This document shows, in pieces, positions 1-9,414 of a DNA stretch of 34,853 bases; within the stretch, counting starts at the first letter, position 1, and each line of letters begins with the position of its first letter. Source of the DNA: Comamonadaceae bacterium (GTDB lineage: Bacteria; Pseudomonadota; Gammaproteobacteria; Burkholderiales; Burkholderiaceae_C); NCBI GenBank assembly GCA_947448885.1, contig CANFPJ010000015.1, positions 1-34,853 of the forward strand, read 5' to 3'. The notes beneath the pieces are model-generated. The model worked only from the letters and a program-made list of their open reading frames with translations, searched no databases and was not told where the DNA came from. The position numbers and the translations under genes are program-made.

Positions 1-567
1 ATCGCTTGGTGGGTGCTGGGCGAGCGCCCCACCCGAGGCGCTTTGTGGCGTTTGGCCCTGGCCTTGGTGGGCGTGGCGCTGGTGCTCAAAACCCCCGACA
101 CCCCTTGGCCCTGGCCCGAGAGTGCATCCGACTATCTGGCCCTGATGGGTGGGGCCAGCTTTGCCTGGACCAATGCCCTGCTGCGCCGCCACCACGACAC
201 GCCGTCGGGCGCGCGCATGATCGCCATGTTTGCTGGCGGTACCGCGCTGTCCATCGGTTTGGCCTTGGTGTGGGTGGGCTTGGGCCACACCACCTTGCCC
301 CCCGACCTGTCGTGGTGGCCGTATGCCCTGGGCTTGGGGCTGACGTTTTTGGCCTCCAACCTGGCGCTGCAATACGGCGCAGCGCGCCTGAGCGCCCACA
401 CCACGGCGCTGGTGATGCTCTCCGAGGTGGTGTTCGCCGCGCTTTCATCGGTGGCGCTGGGCGTGTCCGAGCTGTCGGGCCGCACCCTGATCGGCGGCGG
501 TTTGATCGTGCTGGCCGCCGCCTTGAGCGCTTGGCCCAGCCGGCCTCGCGCCATCCATCAGGCTTGA
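1..567 (+). CDS. EamA/DMT-family permease, 5'-truncated by window edge
   Basis: The reading frame is open from base 1, so the gene starts outside the window; 188 codons remain. The visible protein is a chain of hydrophobic segments rich in Ala, Leu, Gly and Trp, broken by short loops, which fits an inner-membrane transporter. The stretch ending in VLGERPT, followed by a hydrophobic helix, and the closing GGGLIVLAAAL helix after SGRTLIGG, are typical of the second EamA repeat of drug/metabolite transporters (family knowledge). Substrate cannot be told. It ends about 120 bp before the toxin-antitoxin pair and does not look cotranscribed with it, because that pair has its own promoter-like sequence. 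Confidence 0.8.
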   Translation: MAWWVLGERPTRGALWRLALALVGVALVLKTPDTPWPWPESASDYLALMGGASFAWTNALLRRHHDTPSGARMIAMFAGGTALSIGLALVWVGLGHTTLPPDLSWWPYALGLGLTFLASNLALQYGAARLSAHTTALVMLSEVVFAALSSVALGVSELSGRTLIGGGLIVLAAALSAWPSRPRAIHQA

Positions 568-618
568 TCATGGCGGGATCATTGCGGGGCATCGGTTTCA
601 AGTTGGTGGGTATCCAGC

Positions 619-646
619 TTGACTTCCGGCAACATGCGGATAAGAT
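619..646 (+). promoter_or_regulatory. Candidate sigma70 promoter for the toxin-antitoxin operon
   Basis: TTGACT (619-624) and TAAGAT (641-646) are separated by 16 bp in an AT-richer gap upstream of the antitoxin gene. The -35 matches consensus at five of six positions and the -10 at four of six. The position, about 43 bp before the ATG, is suitable. No transcript data support it. Confidence 0.45.
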
Positions 647-655
647 CACCAACAT

Positions 656-675
656 ACCTAACACACCTAACTTAG
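656..675. promoter_or_regulatory. Candidate antitoxin operator (repeats and palindrome)
   Basis: ACCTAAC occurs twice, at 656-662 and 665-671, and the second copy runs into the perfect palindrome CTAACTTAG (667-675). The block lies between the candidate -10 and the ATG of the antitoxin gene. Phd/YefM antitoxins usually repress their own operon by binding short palindromes near the promoter (family knowledge). That this block is the operator is an inference from position. Confidence 0.35.
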
Positions 676-688
676 TCAGGATTTGGCC

Positions 689-952
689 ATGAAAACGATT
701 TCTTCCGTCGAAGTACAAAACCGATTCGGGTCGATTGCCAACATCGTCAAAGGCGGGGAACCCGTGGCTGTCACCCAATATGGTACGCCCACTCTGATGA
801 TTCTTCCGTATGCGCTCGCCACCGAGGCGCTGCGCGACCACAACGCGCGCAAACTGGTGGCGTTCATGGATGCCATGCCATCGGCCCACGCCGATGCCCC
901 AGAACTCACACCAGAACAAATCAACAACCTGGTCCATGAGTTACGTCCGTAA
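689..952 (+). CDS. Type II toxin-antitoxin antitoxin, Phd/YefM family
   Basis: An 87-residue protein. Its N-terminal half (MKTISSVEVQNRFGSI, then GGEPVAVTQYGTPT) has the pattern of the Phd/YefM fold: a short helix ending in RFG, then a beta hairpin containing the V-x-x-x-G-x-P run. The C-terminal half is charged and helical, fitting a disordered tail that wraps the toxin. The ATG at 689 is preferred over the TTG at 683 because AGG at 678-680 is well spaced from it. The gene overlaps the PIN toxin gene by 17 bp, which implies translational coupling. Its expected job is to neutralise the toxin and repress the operon. Base composition looks more AT-rich than the neighbours, consistent with acquisition as a unit. 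Confidence 0.85.
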   Translation: MKTISSVEVQNRFGSIANIVKGGEPVAVTQYGTPTLMILPYALATEALRDHNARKLVAFMDAMPSAHADAPELTPEQINNLVHELRP

Positions 953-1364
953 ACGTGTCGTCTTTGATACCAGCTCGCTCATCCCCGCCTGCCTGCATCC
1001 AGAGCGCGAACCAGCCCATATTTTTCGCCGCGCCATCTTGGAACATGATGTTTTTTGTTCTGCGGCCACGTTCCATGAGTTGGCATCGGTTCTGACGCGA
1101 GAGAAATTCAACACCTGGCGACCGCTTGAACATCGCTTGCTCTGGTTGAGGCTATTTCGCGATTCGGTGATTTTTATAGAGACCACCACACCCGTCACCG
1201 AATGCCGAGACCCCAAGGACAATCTTTTTTTGGAGTTGGCCATTGCAGCTGTGGCCAATGTGCTGGTATCAAGTGATGTTCACCTGCTGGAAATGCACCC
1301 TTTCCGTGGGGTACAAATACTCCAGTTGACCGATTTCAAGCAGCAAATTCTGGGCTATGAATAG
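936..1364 (+). CDS. PIN-domain ribonuclease toxin (COG1569-like)
   Basis: A 142-residue protein with PIN-domain acidic residues in order: Asp11 in VVFDTSS, Glu48 in FHELASVL, Asp92 and Asp95 in DPKDNLFLELA, and Asp114 in SSDVHLL. The DPKDN-x-FLELA block is characteristic of the PIN family of putative toxin-antitoxin components. These enzymes are Mg-dependent RNases that cut RNA when the antitoxin is lost (family knowledge). The ATG at 936 lies inside the antitoxin gene in another frame; the frame is open further upstream to 810, but that part has no PIN character. The gene is full length with no sign of inactivation. Its target RNA is unknown. Confidence 0.87.
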   Translation: MSYVRKRVVFDTSSLIPACLHPEREPAHIFRRAILEHDVFCSAATFHELASVLTREKFNTWRPLEHRLLWLRLFRDSVIFIETTTPVTECRDPKDNLFLELAIAAVANVLVSSDVHLLEMHPFRGVQILQLTDFKQQILGYE

Positions 1365-1383
1365 GCGTGCATAGACACAACGA

Positions 1384-1402
1384 TGTGGCGATTAACGCTA
1401 CA
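1384..1402. terminator. Candidate hairpin in convergent gap
   Basis: TGTGGCG (1384-1390) pairs with CGCTACA (1396-1402), including one G-T wobble, across the five-base loop ATTAA. It lies in the 81-bp gap between the PIN toxin gene and the convergent Bug receptor gene. No run of T follows on either strand, so it is only a possible terminator. Confidence 0.3.
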
Positions 1403-1445
1403 CACTGGTACAGCTAGGCAGCCAATGTGACCGTCACCCAGCCCA

Positions 1446-2441
1446 TCACTCCGGCTTGATGCCAGCGGCCTTGATGATGGCGGCGTTGGAGACCATTTCG
1501 TCGCGGATCATGGCGTCAAACTGACCCGGGCTCATGGGCAAGGGGTCGGCACCCAGGCTGGTCAGGCGCTCGCGCACTTCGGGGGATTGCAAGGCTTTGA
1601 GGGTGGCTTGGTTGATTTTGTCGACCACATCGCGCGGGGTTTTGGACGAGACCAACATGCCGATCCAAAACAAGTAATCGGCCTTGGCAATGCCCGACTC
1701 TTCCAAGGTGGGCACATCGGGCAGCAGGCCCGAGCGCTTGGTCGTGCCCACCGCCAGCGGGATGAGTTTGCCGGCCTTGATCATGGGCAGGGCCGACACC
1801 AGCGGCGCAAAAAAGTAGTCGATGCGCCCGGCCAGGGTTTCGGTGATCGCCTCGGGTGAGCCTTTGTAGGGGATGTGCACCGCGTCGATGCCGGTGGCGG
1901 CACGGAATTTTTCGGCGCTCATGTAAGTGGCCGTGCCCACGCCGACCGAGGCGTAATTGAGCTGCCCGGGTTTGGCGCGCGCCGCATCGACCACGTCTTT
2001 GACGCTTTTGTAGCCCTTGCTGGGCGCGACCACCATCACATTGGGCACCACGGCCAGCGGGATGACAGCCGAGAAGTCTTTCAACGGGTCGTAATTGATT
2101 TTGGTGATCAAGGGCACCACGGTGTGGGCGGCGGTGTAAACAAAGATCGAGTGTCCATCCGGCGGGGCCGCCAGCACCGCTTGCACCGCCACCATGCCGG
2201 ATGCGCCCGTGCGGTTTTCCAGCACCACCGGTTGGCCCAATTCGGCTTGAAGCTTCTCGCCCACCGCGCGGCCAATGATGTCGGAGGCGCTGCCGGCAGT
2301 GGCGCCAGAAATGAGCTTGATGGTTTTGCTGGGGAAGCCCTGGGCCTGCACCGAGGGCGCCACCAAACTGACCGCGCAGGCCAAGGCCGCGAGGGGACGC
2401 GCCAGGGTGGACAAGGCGTCACGAATGGGTTTGGGGTTCAT
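1446..2441 (-). CDS. Bug/TctC-family periplasmic solute-binding receptor
   Basis: A 331-residue protein. A basic N-terminus, a hydrophobic segment and VQAQ make a Sec signal peptide; the mature part begins near GFPSKTIKLI. Family marks include SASDIIGRAVGEKL, VVLENRTGASG, APPDGHS, KPGQLNYASVG, HIPYKGSPEAI and DVPTLEESG. Bug proteins bind carboxylates in the periplasm and may serve TctAB permeases or signalling (family knowledge). No tctA or tctB lies in the window. The ATG at 2441 is chosen because AAGGA sits about 8 bases upstream and it starts right at the signal peptide; an in-frame extension to 2495 adds non-family sequence. The C-C hydrolase gene ends 116 bp upstream on the same strand, so cotranscription is plausible. 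Confidence 0.93.
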   Translation of the reverse strand: MNPKPIRDALSTLARPLAALACAVSLVAPSVQAQGFPSKTIKLISGATAGSASDIIGRAVGEKLQAELGQPVVLENRTGASGMVAVQAVLAAPPDGHSIFVYTAAHTVVPLITKINYDPLKDFSAVIPLAVVPNVMVVAPSKGYKSVKDVVDAARAKPGQLNYASVGVGTATYMSAEKFRAATGIDAVHIPYKGSPEAITETLAGRIDYFFAPLVSALPMIKAGKLIPLAVGTTKRSGLLPDVPTLEESGIAKADYLFWIGMLVSSKTPRDVVDKINQATLKALQSPEVRERLTSLGADPLPMSPGQFDAMIRDEMVSNAAIIKAAGIKPE

Positions 2442-2533
2442 GGTGGGGGTCCTTCGGGGTGAATGAAACAAGGGCGCCATGGGGGCACGGCCCACACGGG
2501 CCAGGGGCGGGCATCACGGGGCGGCGACGGGGC

Positions 2534-2568
2534 TCACAAACGGGTTCACAAACGGGTTCACAAACGGG
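2534..2568. repeat. 12-bp tandem repeat, 2.9 copies, each carrying a stop codon
   Basis: The unit TCACAAACGGGT occurs at 2534-2545 and 2546-2557 and, without its last base, at 2558-2568. On the minus strand each unit reads CCG/ACC-CGT-TTG-TGA, the last codons and stop of the hydrolase gene. Because 12 bp is four codons, the two downstream copies put two more TGA codons in frame after the first. It looks like a recent slippage duplication of the gene's 3' end. It is too short and has no spacers, so it is not a CRISPR array. Confidence 0.85.
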
Positions 2569-3634
2569 GCAAGCCCAATTGCTCGGCCATCCAATCGGCG
2601 CTGCGCAAGCGGTAGCGGTAGGGCCGGTTGTTGGCAATGTGGTTGCCGTCTTCGACGATGAGCAACTCCACCGGGCCGCGCACCTCGCTGGCCATGCGCT
2701 GGGTGTCTTGCCACGGCACCAAGCGATCGAGCTTGCCGGTGACCAAAAACAAAGGGCATTCGATTTGTTGGGCCACGCCATGGCCCATGCTCAAGGTGGC
2801 GCTGTAGCGCTTCGCCTCGGCGTCGGTTTTCAGGTGGGCGCGCACGCGAAAGGCGTCTCGGGTGAGTTCGGGCAATTTGTCCCAATTGGCGCTGAAGTCG
2901 TAGGGGCCGGCCAAACCGATGCAGGCTTTGATGCGCTTCTCAAAAGCCACGGCGCGCGGCGCGTAATAGCCGCCCAGGCTCACGCCCCACAGACCAATGC
3001 GCGTGCTGTCCACCTCGGGGCGGGTCAGCACCCAATCGACCATGGCCTTGACGGCCACCTCGTAGTCGCCGCGAATGGGGAACTGGTATTCGGCCTCGCC
3101 TTGGCCGGGGCCGTCGACCATCAAGGTGGCCATGCCGCGTTGCAAAAATGGGGTTTCGTAGGCCTCCAACTCCTCTTTGGCCGAGTCCAGGCCTGGCACC
3201 ATGATCAGCACCGGCGGCTTGACCGCGCCCTCGGGCAGGCGCAAAAAGCCTGCCAAAACGCCGCCCTCGTAGGGGATTTCCACCCGCTGCACGGGCGGAC
3301 GCATGTGCGGCAAGGCCAGTTGTTTGCACTCAACGGCTTTCATGTGGGCGGCGCGCATTTGGTCGATGTCGTGCACAAACACAAACTTGGCAAAGTGGTA
3401 GTACACGGCGGCGCGCGACAGGTGTTCGCTGGCACTCAAGGCATAACCCTGGCCCAAGGCCTCGCGGCCCAGCGCCTCGTGCACGCCAGCACGGGCGCAC
3501 CAGGCGCTGCACCAGTCTTCCCAGCGCGTCACGCTGTGGGTCACTTCTTGAAAGTCGGTGAGCATCACCCCGTTGGACACAAAACGCGGGGCCCAATGGG
3601 AGATGGCGGATTCAACGCGGGGGTCTTGGCTCAT
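2558..3634 (-). CDS. Alpha/beta hydrolase of the 2,6-dihydroxypseudooxynicotine hydrolase / FrsA-like type
   Basis: A 358-residue protein with a helical N-terminal domain (to about residue 115; WEDWCSAWCARAGVHE and AAVYYHFAKFVFVHD) and an alpha/beta hydrolase domain. The nucleophile elbow is GVSLGG (Ser219). The likely acid is Asp303 in GKLDRLVP and the base His332 in DGNHIANN. The YYHFAKF-x-FVHD and GLDSAKEE segments resemble the nicotine-pathway hydrolase that cleaves a C-C bond next to a ketone (established for that enzyme). Relatives act on varied substrates, so the substrate here is unknown. The ATG at 3634 is preferred over the TTG at 3646. The aldo/keto reductase gene lies 40 bp upstream in the same direction. 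The stop codon falls inside a tandem repeat that supplies two more in-frame stops. Confidence 0.85.
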   Translation of the reverse strand: MSQDPRVESAISHWAPRFVSNGVMLTDFQEVTHSVTRWEDWCSAWCARAGVHEALGREALGQGYALSASEHLSRAAVYYHFAKFVFVHDIDQMRAAHMKAVECKQLALPHMRPPVQRVEIPYEGGVLAGFLRLPEGAVKPPVLIMVPGLDSAKEELEAYETPFLQRGMATLMVDGPGQGEAEYQFPIRGDYEVAVKAMVDWVLTRPEVDSTRIGLWGVSLGGYYAPRAVAFEKRIKACIGLAGPYDFSANWDKLPELTRDAFRVRAHLKTDAEAKRYSATLSMGHGVAQQIECPLFLVTGKLDRLVPWQDTQRMASEVRGPVELLIVEDGNHIANNRPYRYRLRSADWMAEQLGLPRL

Positions 3635-3674
3635 GGTGGGGTTCAAACAGTTGGTAAGGGGTTAAAAAACAGAT

Positions 3675-4658
3675 TCAAATGCCCACGCCGCTGAGCATCT
3701 CGACGGGATAACGCTCACCGGCCACGGCATCGGGGCTGAAGATGGCCTCGAGCTGCGCCAGTTGTTCCGCGCCCAAGCGGGTGCGCTCGGCCGCCACACT
3801 TTGCGCCAGATAGGCCACGCGCTGGGTACCGGTCACGGGCACGATGTCGTCGCCCTTGGACAATGCCCAGGCCAGCGCCAGCTGCGCGTTGGTCAGGCCC
3901 AGGCCTTGGGCCAAGCGGCCCATCTCGGCCACCAAGGCCAGGTTGCGCGCCAGGTTGTCGCCCTTGAAGCGGGGGTGGATGCGGCGGCGGTCATGCGGCG
4001 CCAGGTCGTCATAGCTTTGGATGTCGCCGGTGAGCAAGCCCCGGCCCAAGGGCGAGTAGCCCACAAAGCCAATGCCCAAACGGCGGCAAGCGGGCAAAAC
4101 CGCGTCCTCGGCCTCGCGGCACCACAGCGAGTACTCCGACTGCACGGCGGTCAGCGGGTGCACGCGGTGGGCGCGCTCAATGGTGGCCACACCGGCCTCA
4201 CAAATGCCCAGGTAGCGCACCTTGCCTTGTTCGACCAAGCGGGCCATCGCGCCCAGGGTGTCTTCAATCGGCACCTTGGGGTCGACGCGGTGCAGGTAAT
4301 ACAGGTCAATGTGGTCGGTATCCAAGCGCTGCAAGCTCGCTTCGCAGCAAGCCTGCACGTATTCGGGCCGCGCATCGGTGGCTTTGCTGCCATCGGGCAA
4401 GGTGATGTTGCCAAACTTTGAGGTCAGCACCACTTGGTAGCGACGTGCGCCCAGGGCTTGGCGCAACCAGGTTTCATGCAAACCGTTCCAGTAGGCGTCG
4501 GAGCTGTCCAAGAAATTCACGCCCAGCGCCAGCGCTTGGTCGATCAGGTCATTGAACCCCTTTTGCCCTGTGGCGCTGAAATCGTTGGCCCCCATGCTGT
4601 GGCCCAAGGCGATGGCCGATACAGGCAAGCGGGCGAAGCCCAGGTGGCGTATTTGCAT
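3675..4658 (-). CDS. Aldo/keto reductase
   Basis: A 327-residue TIM-barrel NADPH-dependent oxidoreductase. The catalytic tetrad is present: Asp51 and Tyr56 in FLDSSDAYWNG, Lys81 in TSKFG, and His123 in YYLHRVDP. The YSPLGRGLLTG segment and the late cofactor-binding part around IVPVTGTQR are standard. Length is normal for the family. Members reduce aldehydes or ketones, or run in reverse; the sequence does not tell the substrate. It precedes the C-C hydrolase gene by 40 bp, so the two probably act on the same compound, for example reducing a carbonyl before or after cleavage (inference). Confidence 0.92.
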   Translation of the reverse strand: MQIRHLGFARLPVSAIALGHSMGANDFSATGQKGFNDLIDQALALGVNFLDSSDAYWNGLHETWLRQALGARRYQVVLTSKFGNITLPDGSKATDARPEYVQACCEASLQRLDTDHIDLYYLHRVDPKVPIEDTLGAMARLVEQGKVRYLGICEAGVATIERAHRVHPLTAVQSEYSLWCREAEDAVLPACRRLGIGFVGYSPLGRGLLTGDIQSYDDLAPHDRRRIHPRFKGDNLARNLALVAEMGRLAQGLGLTNAQLALAWALSKGDDIVPVTGTQRVAYLAQSVAAERTRLGAEQLAQLEAIFSPDAVAGERYPVEMLSGVGI

Positions 4659-4834
4659 GGTGTGTGGTGATGGTCAAAACCCATCCATCTGCGGGGCCGA
4701 TGGCGATGTGATGTTAGCTTGCACAGCGCGCCCGCAGGACAGCCCGGCATCAGGGTTTGCACGGTGCAGGCACCGCGAAAACCACCCTCAGCCATCGCCC
4801 CCCGGTCCTGTGCGCCCATGCGTGCAGATGACCT

Positions 4835-4850
4835 GCGACCGCGGGGTCGC
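4835..4850 (-). terminator. Candidate hairpin after a Bug receptor gene
   Basis: GCGACC (4835-4840) and GGTCGC (4845-4850) form a perfect 6-bp GC-rich stem with a four-base loop, six bases beyond the stop codon of the minus-strand Bug gene. There is no T-run. The rest of the gap to the aldo/keto reductase gene (4659-4834) shows no gene, repeat or clear promoter. Confidence 0.35.
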
Positions 4851-4855
4851 GCGGC

Positions 4856-5818
4856 TCACTCCATTTTGAGGTTGGCCATGCGCGCCACCTTGGCCGCGTT
4901 GTCGCGGTCGATGCGCATGAACTCGCCAAACTCTTCGGGCGTGCCACCGGTGGGGTCGACCGACACCGGGGTGAGCACACGCTCGACAAATTTGGGATCG
5001 GCGAGCAATTTGCCCACCTCTGTATTGATGCGCAAAATGATGTCTTTGGGCGTGCCCGCTGGTGCGGTCATGCCCACCCAGCTCAGGATGGGCGGCTCAA
5101 AGCCCGCTTCTTTCAAGGTGGGCGCGTCCAACAAGGGTGAGCGGCGCTTGCCCACAATGGCCAAGACCTTGACCTTGCCCGATTTGACAAAGGGCTGCAT
5201 CAATCCCGGTGTGTTCAAGGTGACTTGCACGTCACCAGCGAGCAACGAGGTGACCACTTGGTCAATGCTTTTATAGGGCACATGGGTGAAGCTCGCGCCC
5301 GAAGCGTTTTGCAGCACCGTGGCGTACAGGTGCGGAAAACTGCCCAAGCCCCAGGAACCCCAGTTGAGTTGGCCCGGCTTGGCCTTGCCCAGCTCCATGA
5401 GTTCGCGCAGGGAGTTGACCGGCACCGAGGCGTTGACCACCACCGCCGAGTTGATGACGCCAATGTTGATCACCGGCGCCAGGTCTTTCAGGGGCTCGTA
5501 GGGCAGCTTGGCGTACAACACCGGATTCATGGTGACCTGGCTGAAACTGGGTATGCACAAGGTGTAACCATCGGGTGGCGCTTTGGCGCAAGCCTCCATG
5601 CCGATGATGCCGTTGGCGCCGACTTTGTTTTCCACCACAAACGCTTGGCCCAAGGTTTGGCTCAGCGACTGCGCAATGGCGCGTGAGATCAAGTCCCCCG
5701 GCGAACCCACACCCAAAGGTTGGATGATGCGCACTTGGCGCGATGGGTAGGCTTGAGACCAGGCACAGGCGGCCGAAACGGCGAGGCTGACCCCCCAAAC
5801 AAAACGCTGGATGCGCAT
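4856..5818 (-). CDS. Bug/TctC-family periplasmic solute-binding receptor
   Basis: A 320-residue protein with a signal peptide (MRIQRFVWGVSLAVSAACAWSQ, given in two parts as MRIQRFVWGVS and the following hydrophobic run) and a mature start near AYPSRQVRIIQP. Family marks are GDLISRAIAQSL, VVENKVGANG, APPDGYTLC, KPGQLNWGS, THVPYKSIDQV and APTLKEAGF. The ATG at 5818 has AAAGGA just upstream; a longer in-frame start at 5932 would add 38 residues with no family likeness. It diverges from the alpha/beta hydrolase gene at 5938, sharing a 119-bp control region. The usual GPGGxxD loop of Bug receptors reads GVGSPGD here, so the ligand may differ from that of the other copies (inference). Confidence 0.92.
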   Translation of the reverse strand: MRIQRFVWGVSLAVSAACAWSQAYPSRQVRIIQPLGVGSPGDLISRAIAQSLSQTLGQAFVVENKVGANGIIGMEACAKAPPDGYTLCIPSFSQVTMNPVLYAKLPYEPLKDLAPVINIGVINSAVVVNASVPVNSLRELMELGKAKPGQLNWGSWGLGSFPHLYATVLQNASGASFTHVPYKSIDQVVTSLLAGDVQVTLNTPGLMQPFVKSGKVKVLAIVGKRRSPLLDAPTLKEAGFEPPILSWVGMTAPAGTPKDIILRINTEVGKLLADPKFVERVLTPVSVDPTGGTPEEFGEFMRIDRDNAAKVARMANLKME

Positions 5819-5885
5819 AAGGTCCTTTGCTGTGGCGTGATGCCGTTGAAACACTTGTTGCTTTGACGAGCCTGGTGTGACCCGC

Positions 5886-5923
5886 TTGTGCCGCTCGGCG
5901 CGGTACAGTATATCGATCACTTT
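5886..5923. promoter_or_regulatory. Candidate divergent promoter/operator region
   Basis: An AT-rich island (TACAGTATATCGATCACTTT) stands out between the divergent Bug (5818, minus) and hydrolase (5938, plus) genes. On the plus strand TTGTGC (5886-5891) and TATATC (5909-5914) are 17 bp apart. On the minus strand the same island reads TATACT, five of six matches to a -10. No regulator gene lies next to it, so control is unknown. Confidence 0.35.
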
Positions 5924-5937
5924 AAAGGCCAAGCACC

Positions 5938-6813
5938 ATGCAAGAGCGCGTCCAGATTGATTCAGCCGGGTTGAAGTTGTCGGCGGTCATGCACTTGCCC
6001 GAAGGCCACCAGCCCGGCCAAAAGCACCCGGCCATCATCGTGGTTCACGGTTTTGGGGCCAACAAAGACGCCGGCAATGTCACGGTGCCAGCGTCGCTGT
6101 ATGCCCAATGGGGCTACATCGCCCTGCGGGTGGACATGCGCGGTTGCGGCGAAAGCGAGGGCACGCCCGGCCATGTGCTGTGCACCGACCAAGTGGAAGA
6201 CGTGCGCAACGCCATCAGCTACTTGGCCCTGCGGCCCGAGGTGATGGCCGATCGGATTGCGCTGTCGGGCACCAGTTTTGGGGGTGCCGTGGTGCTGTAC
6301 ACCGCCGGGGTGGACACGCGGGTGGCGGCGGTGATTTCTGCCGGCGGTTGGGGCAATGGTGAGCGCAAGCTCGAAGGCCAACACCCCACGCCCGGGGCAT
6401 GGGACAAATTCAAACGCATGCTCGAAGAAGGGCGCGAGCAAAAAGCCAAAACCGGCACCACCCTGATGGTGCACCGCTTTGACATCGTGCCCATCCCGCC
6501 GCACCTGCGCGGGGGCTTGCCGGCCACGGCGGTGATGCAGTTCCCGGTGGACACGGCACAAAGCATTTTTGACTTCCGCCCCGACGATGTGATCGGCAAC
6601 ATCGCACCCCGGCCGGTGCTGTTTTTGCACGCGGCACCCGACTCGGTGACACCGACCTCCGAGTCGGTGGCCATGTTCCAGCGCGCCAAACCGCCCGCCG
6701 AGTTGCACTTGTTCAACGGGGTCGATCACTTCATGCTGTCTGAAAACAACCCGCGCGTGAACGCGCTGTTGCAGGCTTGGCTGGGCAATTACTTCCCCTT
6801 GCCCAGCGCTTGA
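5938..6813 (+). CDS. Alpha/beta hydrolase (dienelactone-hydrolase/acyl-esterase type)
   Basis: A 291-residue cytoplasmic serine hydrolase without a signal peptide. The oxyanion-hole strand is VVHGFG (about 35-40), the nucleophile elbow is GTSFGG (Ser113), the acid is Asp235 in APDSVTP and the base His264 in GVDHFML. DMRGCGESEG is typical of the S9/BAAT-like branch of these hydrolases. It would cut an ester, thioester, lactone or amide; the substrate cannot be read. It is the first gene of a same-strand run that continues into a second hydrolase 40 bp on and then a TRAP transporter, so it probably processes an imported compound (inference). Confidence 0.9.
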   Translation: MQERVQIDSAGLKLSAVMHLPEGHQPGQKHPAIIVVHGFGANKDAGNVTVPASLYAQWGYIALRVDMRGCGESEGTPGHVLCTDQVEDVRNAISYLALRPEVMADRIALSGTSFGGAVVLYTAGVDTRVAAVISAGGWGNGERKLEGQHPTPGAWDKFKRMLEEGREQKAKTGTTLMVHRFDIVPIPPHLRGGLPATAVMQFPVDTAQSIFDFRPDDVIGNIAPRPVLFLHAAPDSVTPTSESVAMFQRAKPPAELHLFNGVDHFMLSENNPRVNALLQAWLGNYFPLPSA

Positions 6814-6853
6814 GCTGGGCACCCCACAGGCGCACACCCCCGCAAAGGCCACC

Positions 6854-8834
<1,981 letters not shown>

Positions 8835-8875
8835 GCCACACCCATGAGTGGACCGATGCCATGCCCCGCATGGCT

Positions 8876-8880
8876 GGAGG
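8876..8880 (+). promoter_or_regulatory. Shine-Dalgarno site that fixes the dctQ start
   Basis: GGAGG lies 6 bases before GTG at 8887. It supports that GTG over the in-frame GTG at 8848, which has no such site. Confidence 0.75.
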
Positions 8881-8886
8881 TTTGAC

Positions 8887-9414
8887 GTGCAACAACTGGA
8901 AACCTGGTTTGGCCATCTGCTCACCGCTTTGGCGATGGTGGCAGCCGCGCTGTTGCTGGGCATGGTCTTGATCATCAGCGCCGATGTGCTGCTGCGCAAC
9001 GTGCCCTTGGTGCCAGGAATGATGGGGCTGGATTGGGCGAACCAAGTCTCCGAGAGCATGCTGATGCTCATCACCATGCTGGCAGCGCCGTGGTTGCTGC
9101 GCCGCGGACAGCACATCCGGGTGGACATTGTGTTGCGCGCCATCCCCAAAACAGCGGCTTGGTACTCCGAGTGGCTGGCCGATGTGTTGGGGCTGGCGTG
9201 TTGCGTGCTGATGATGGTCAACAGTTGGAGCGCGCTGATGGCCAGTTATCGATCAGGCTCGCTGGCCATCAAAACCCTGGTCACCCCCGAGTGGTGGTCG
9301 CTGGCCCCCATGCCGGTGGCGTTTGCCTTGCTGGCGATGGAGATGCTGTTTCGCATGTACCGTTTGTGGCATGCCGACAAGGGCCCGCGCGACGACGCGG
9401 TGTCGGCATCATGA
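8887..9414 (+). CDS. dctQ: TRAP transporter small membrane subunit, DctQ type
   Basis: A 175-residue membrane protein with about four hydrophobic segments: around 10-33, 55-75, 95-115 and 135-155. The DVLLRNVP and PWLLRRGQHIRVDI pieces are the usual DctQ signatures; DctQ links the receptor to the large permease and is required for transport (family knowledge). It starts at a GTG 52 bp after dctP, chosen for the strong upstream ribosome-binding site. Its TGA overlaps the ATG of dctM (ATGA), so the two are translationally coupled. Confidence 0.9.
   Translation: MQQLETWFGHLLTALAMVAAALLLGMVLIISADVLLRNVPLVPGMMGLDWANQVSESMLMLITMLAAPWLLRRGQHIRVDIVLRAIPKTAAWYSEWLADVLGLACCVLMMVNSWSALMASYRSGSLAIKTLVTPEWWSLAPMPVAFALLAMEMLFRMYRLWHADKGPRDDAVSAS

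Noticed and set aside
2534-2568. Tandem repeat considered as a CRISPR array or iteron origin
   Set aside because: There are only about three 12-bp units with no spacers, no cas genes and no replication gene nearby.
2459-3694. A 411-codon plus-strand frame with a repeated Gly-Ser-Gln-Thr stretch
   Set aside because: It is antisense to the C-C hydrolase. The small repeat comes from the 12-bp tandem repeat and does not make a real protein repeat.
4659-4834. Gap searched for a small gene or regulator
   Set aside because: Short frames here lack a Shine-Dalgarno site and any recognisable motif; it appears to be plain spacer.
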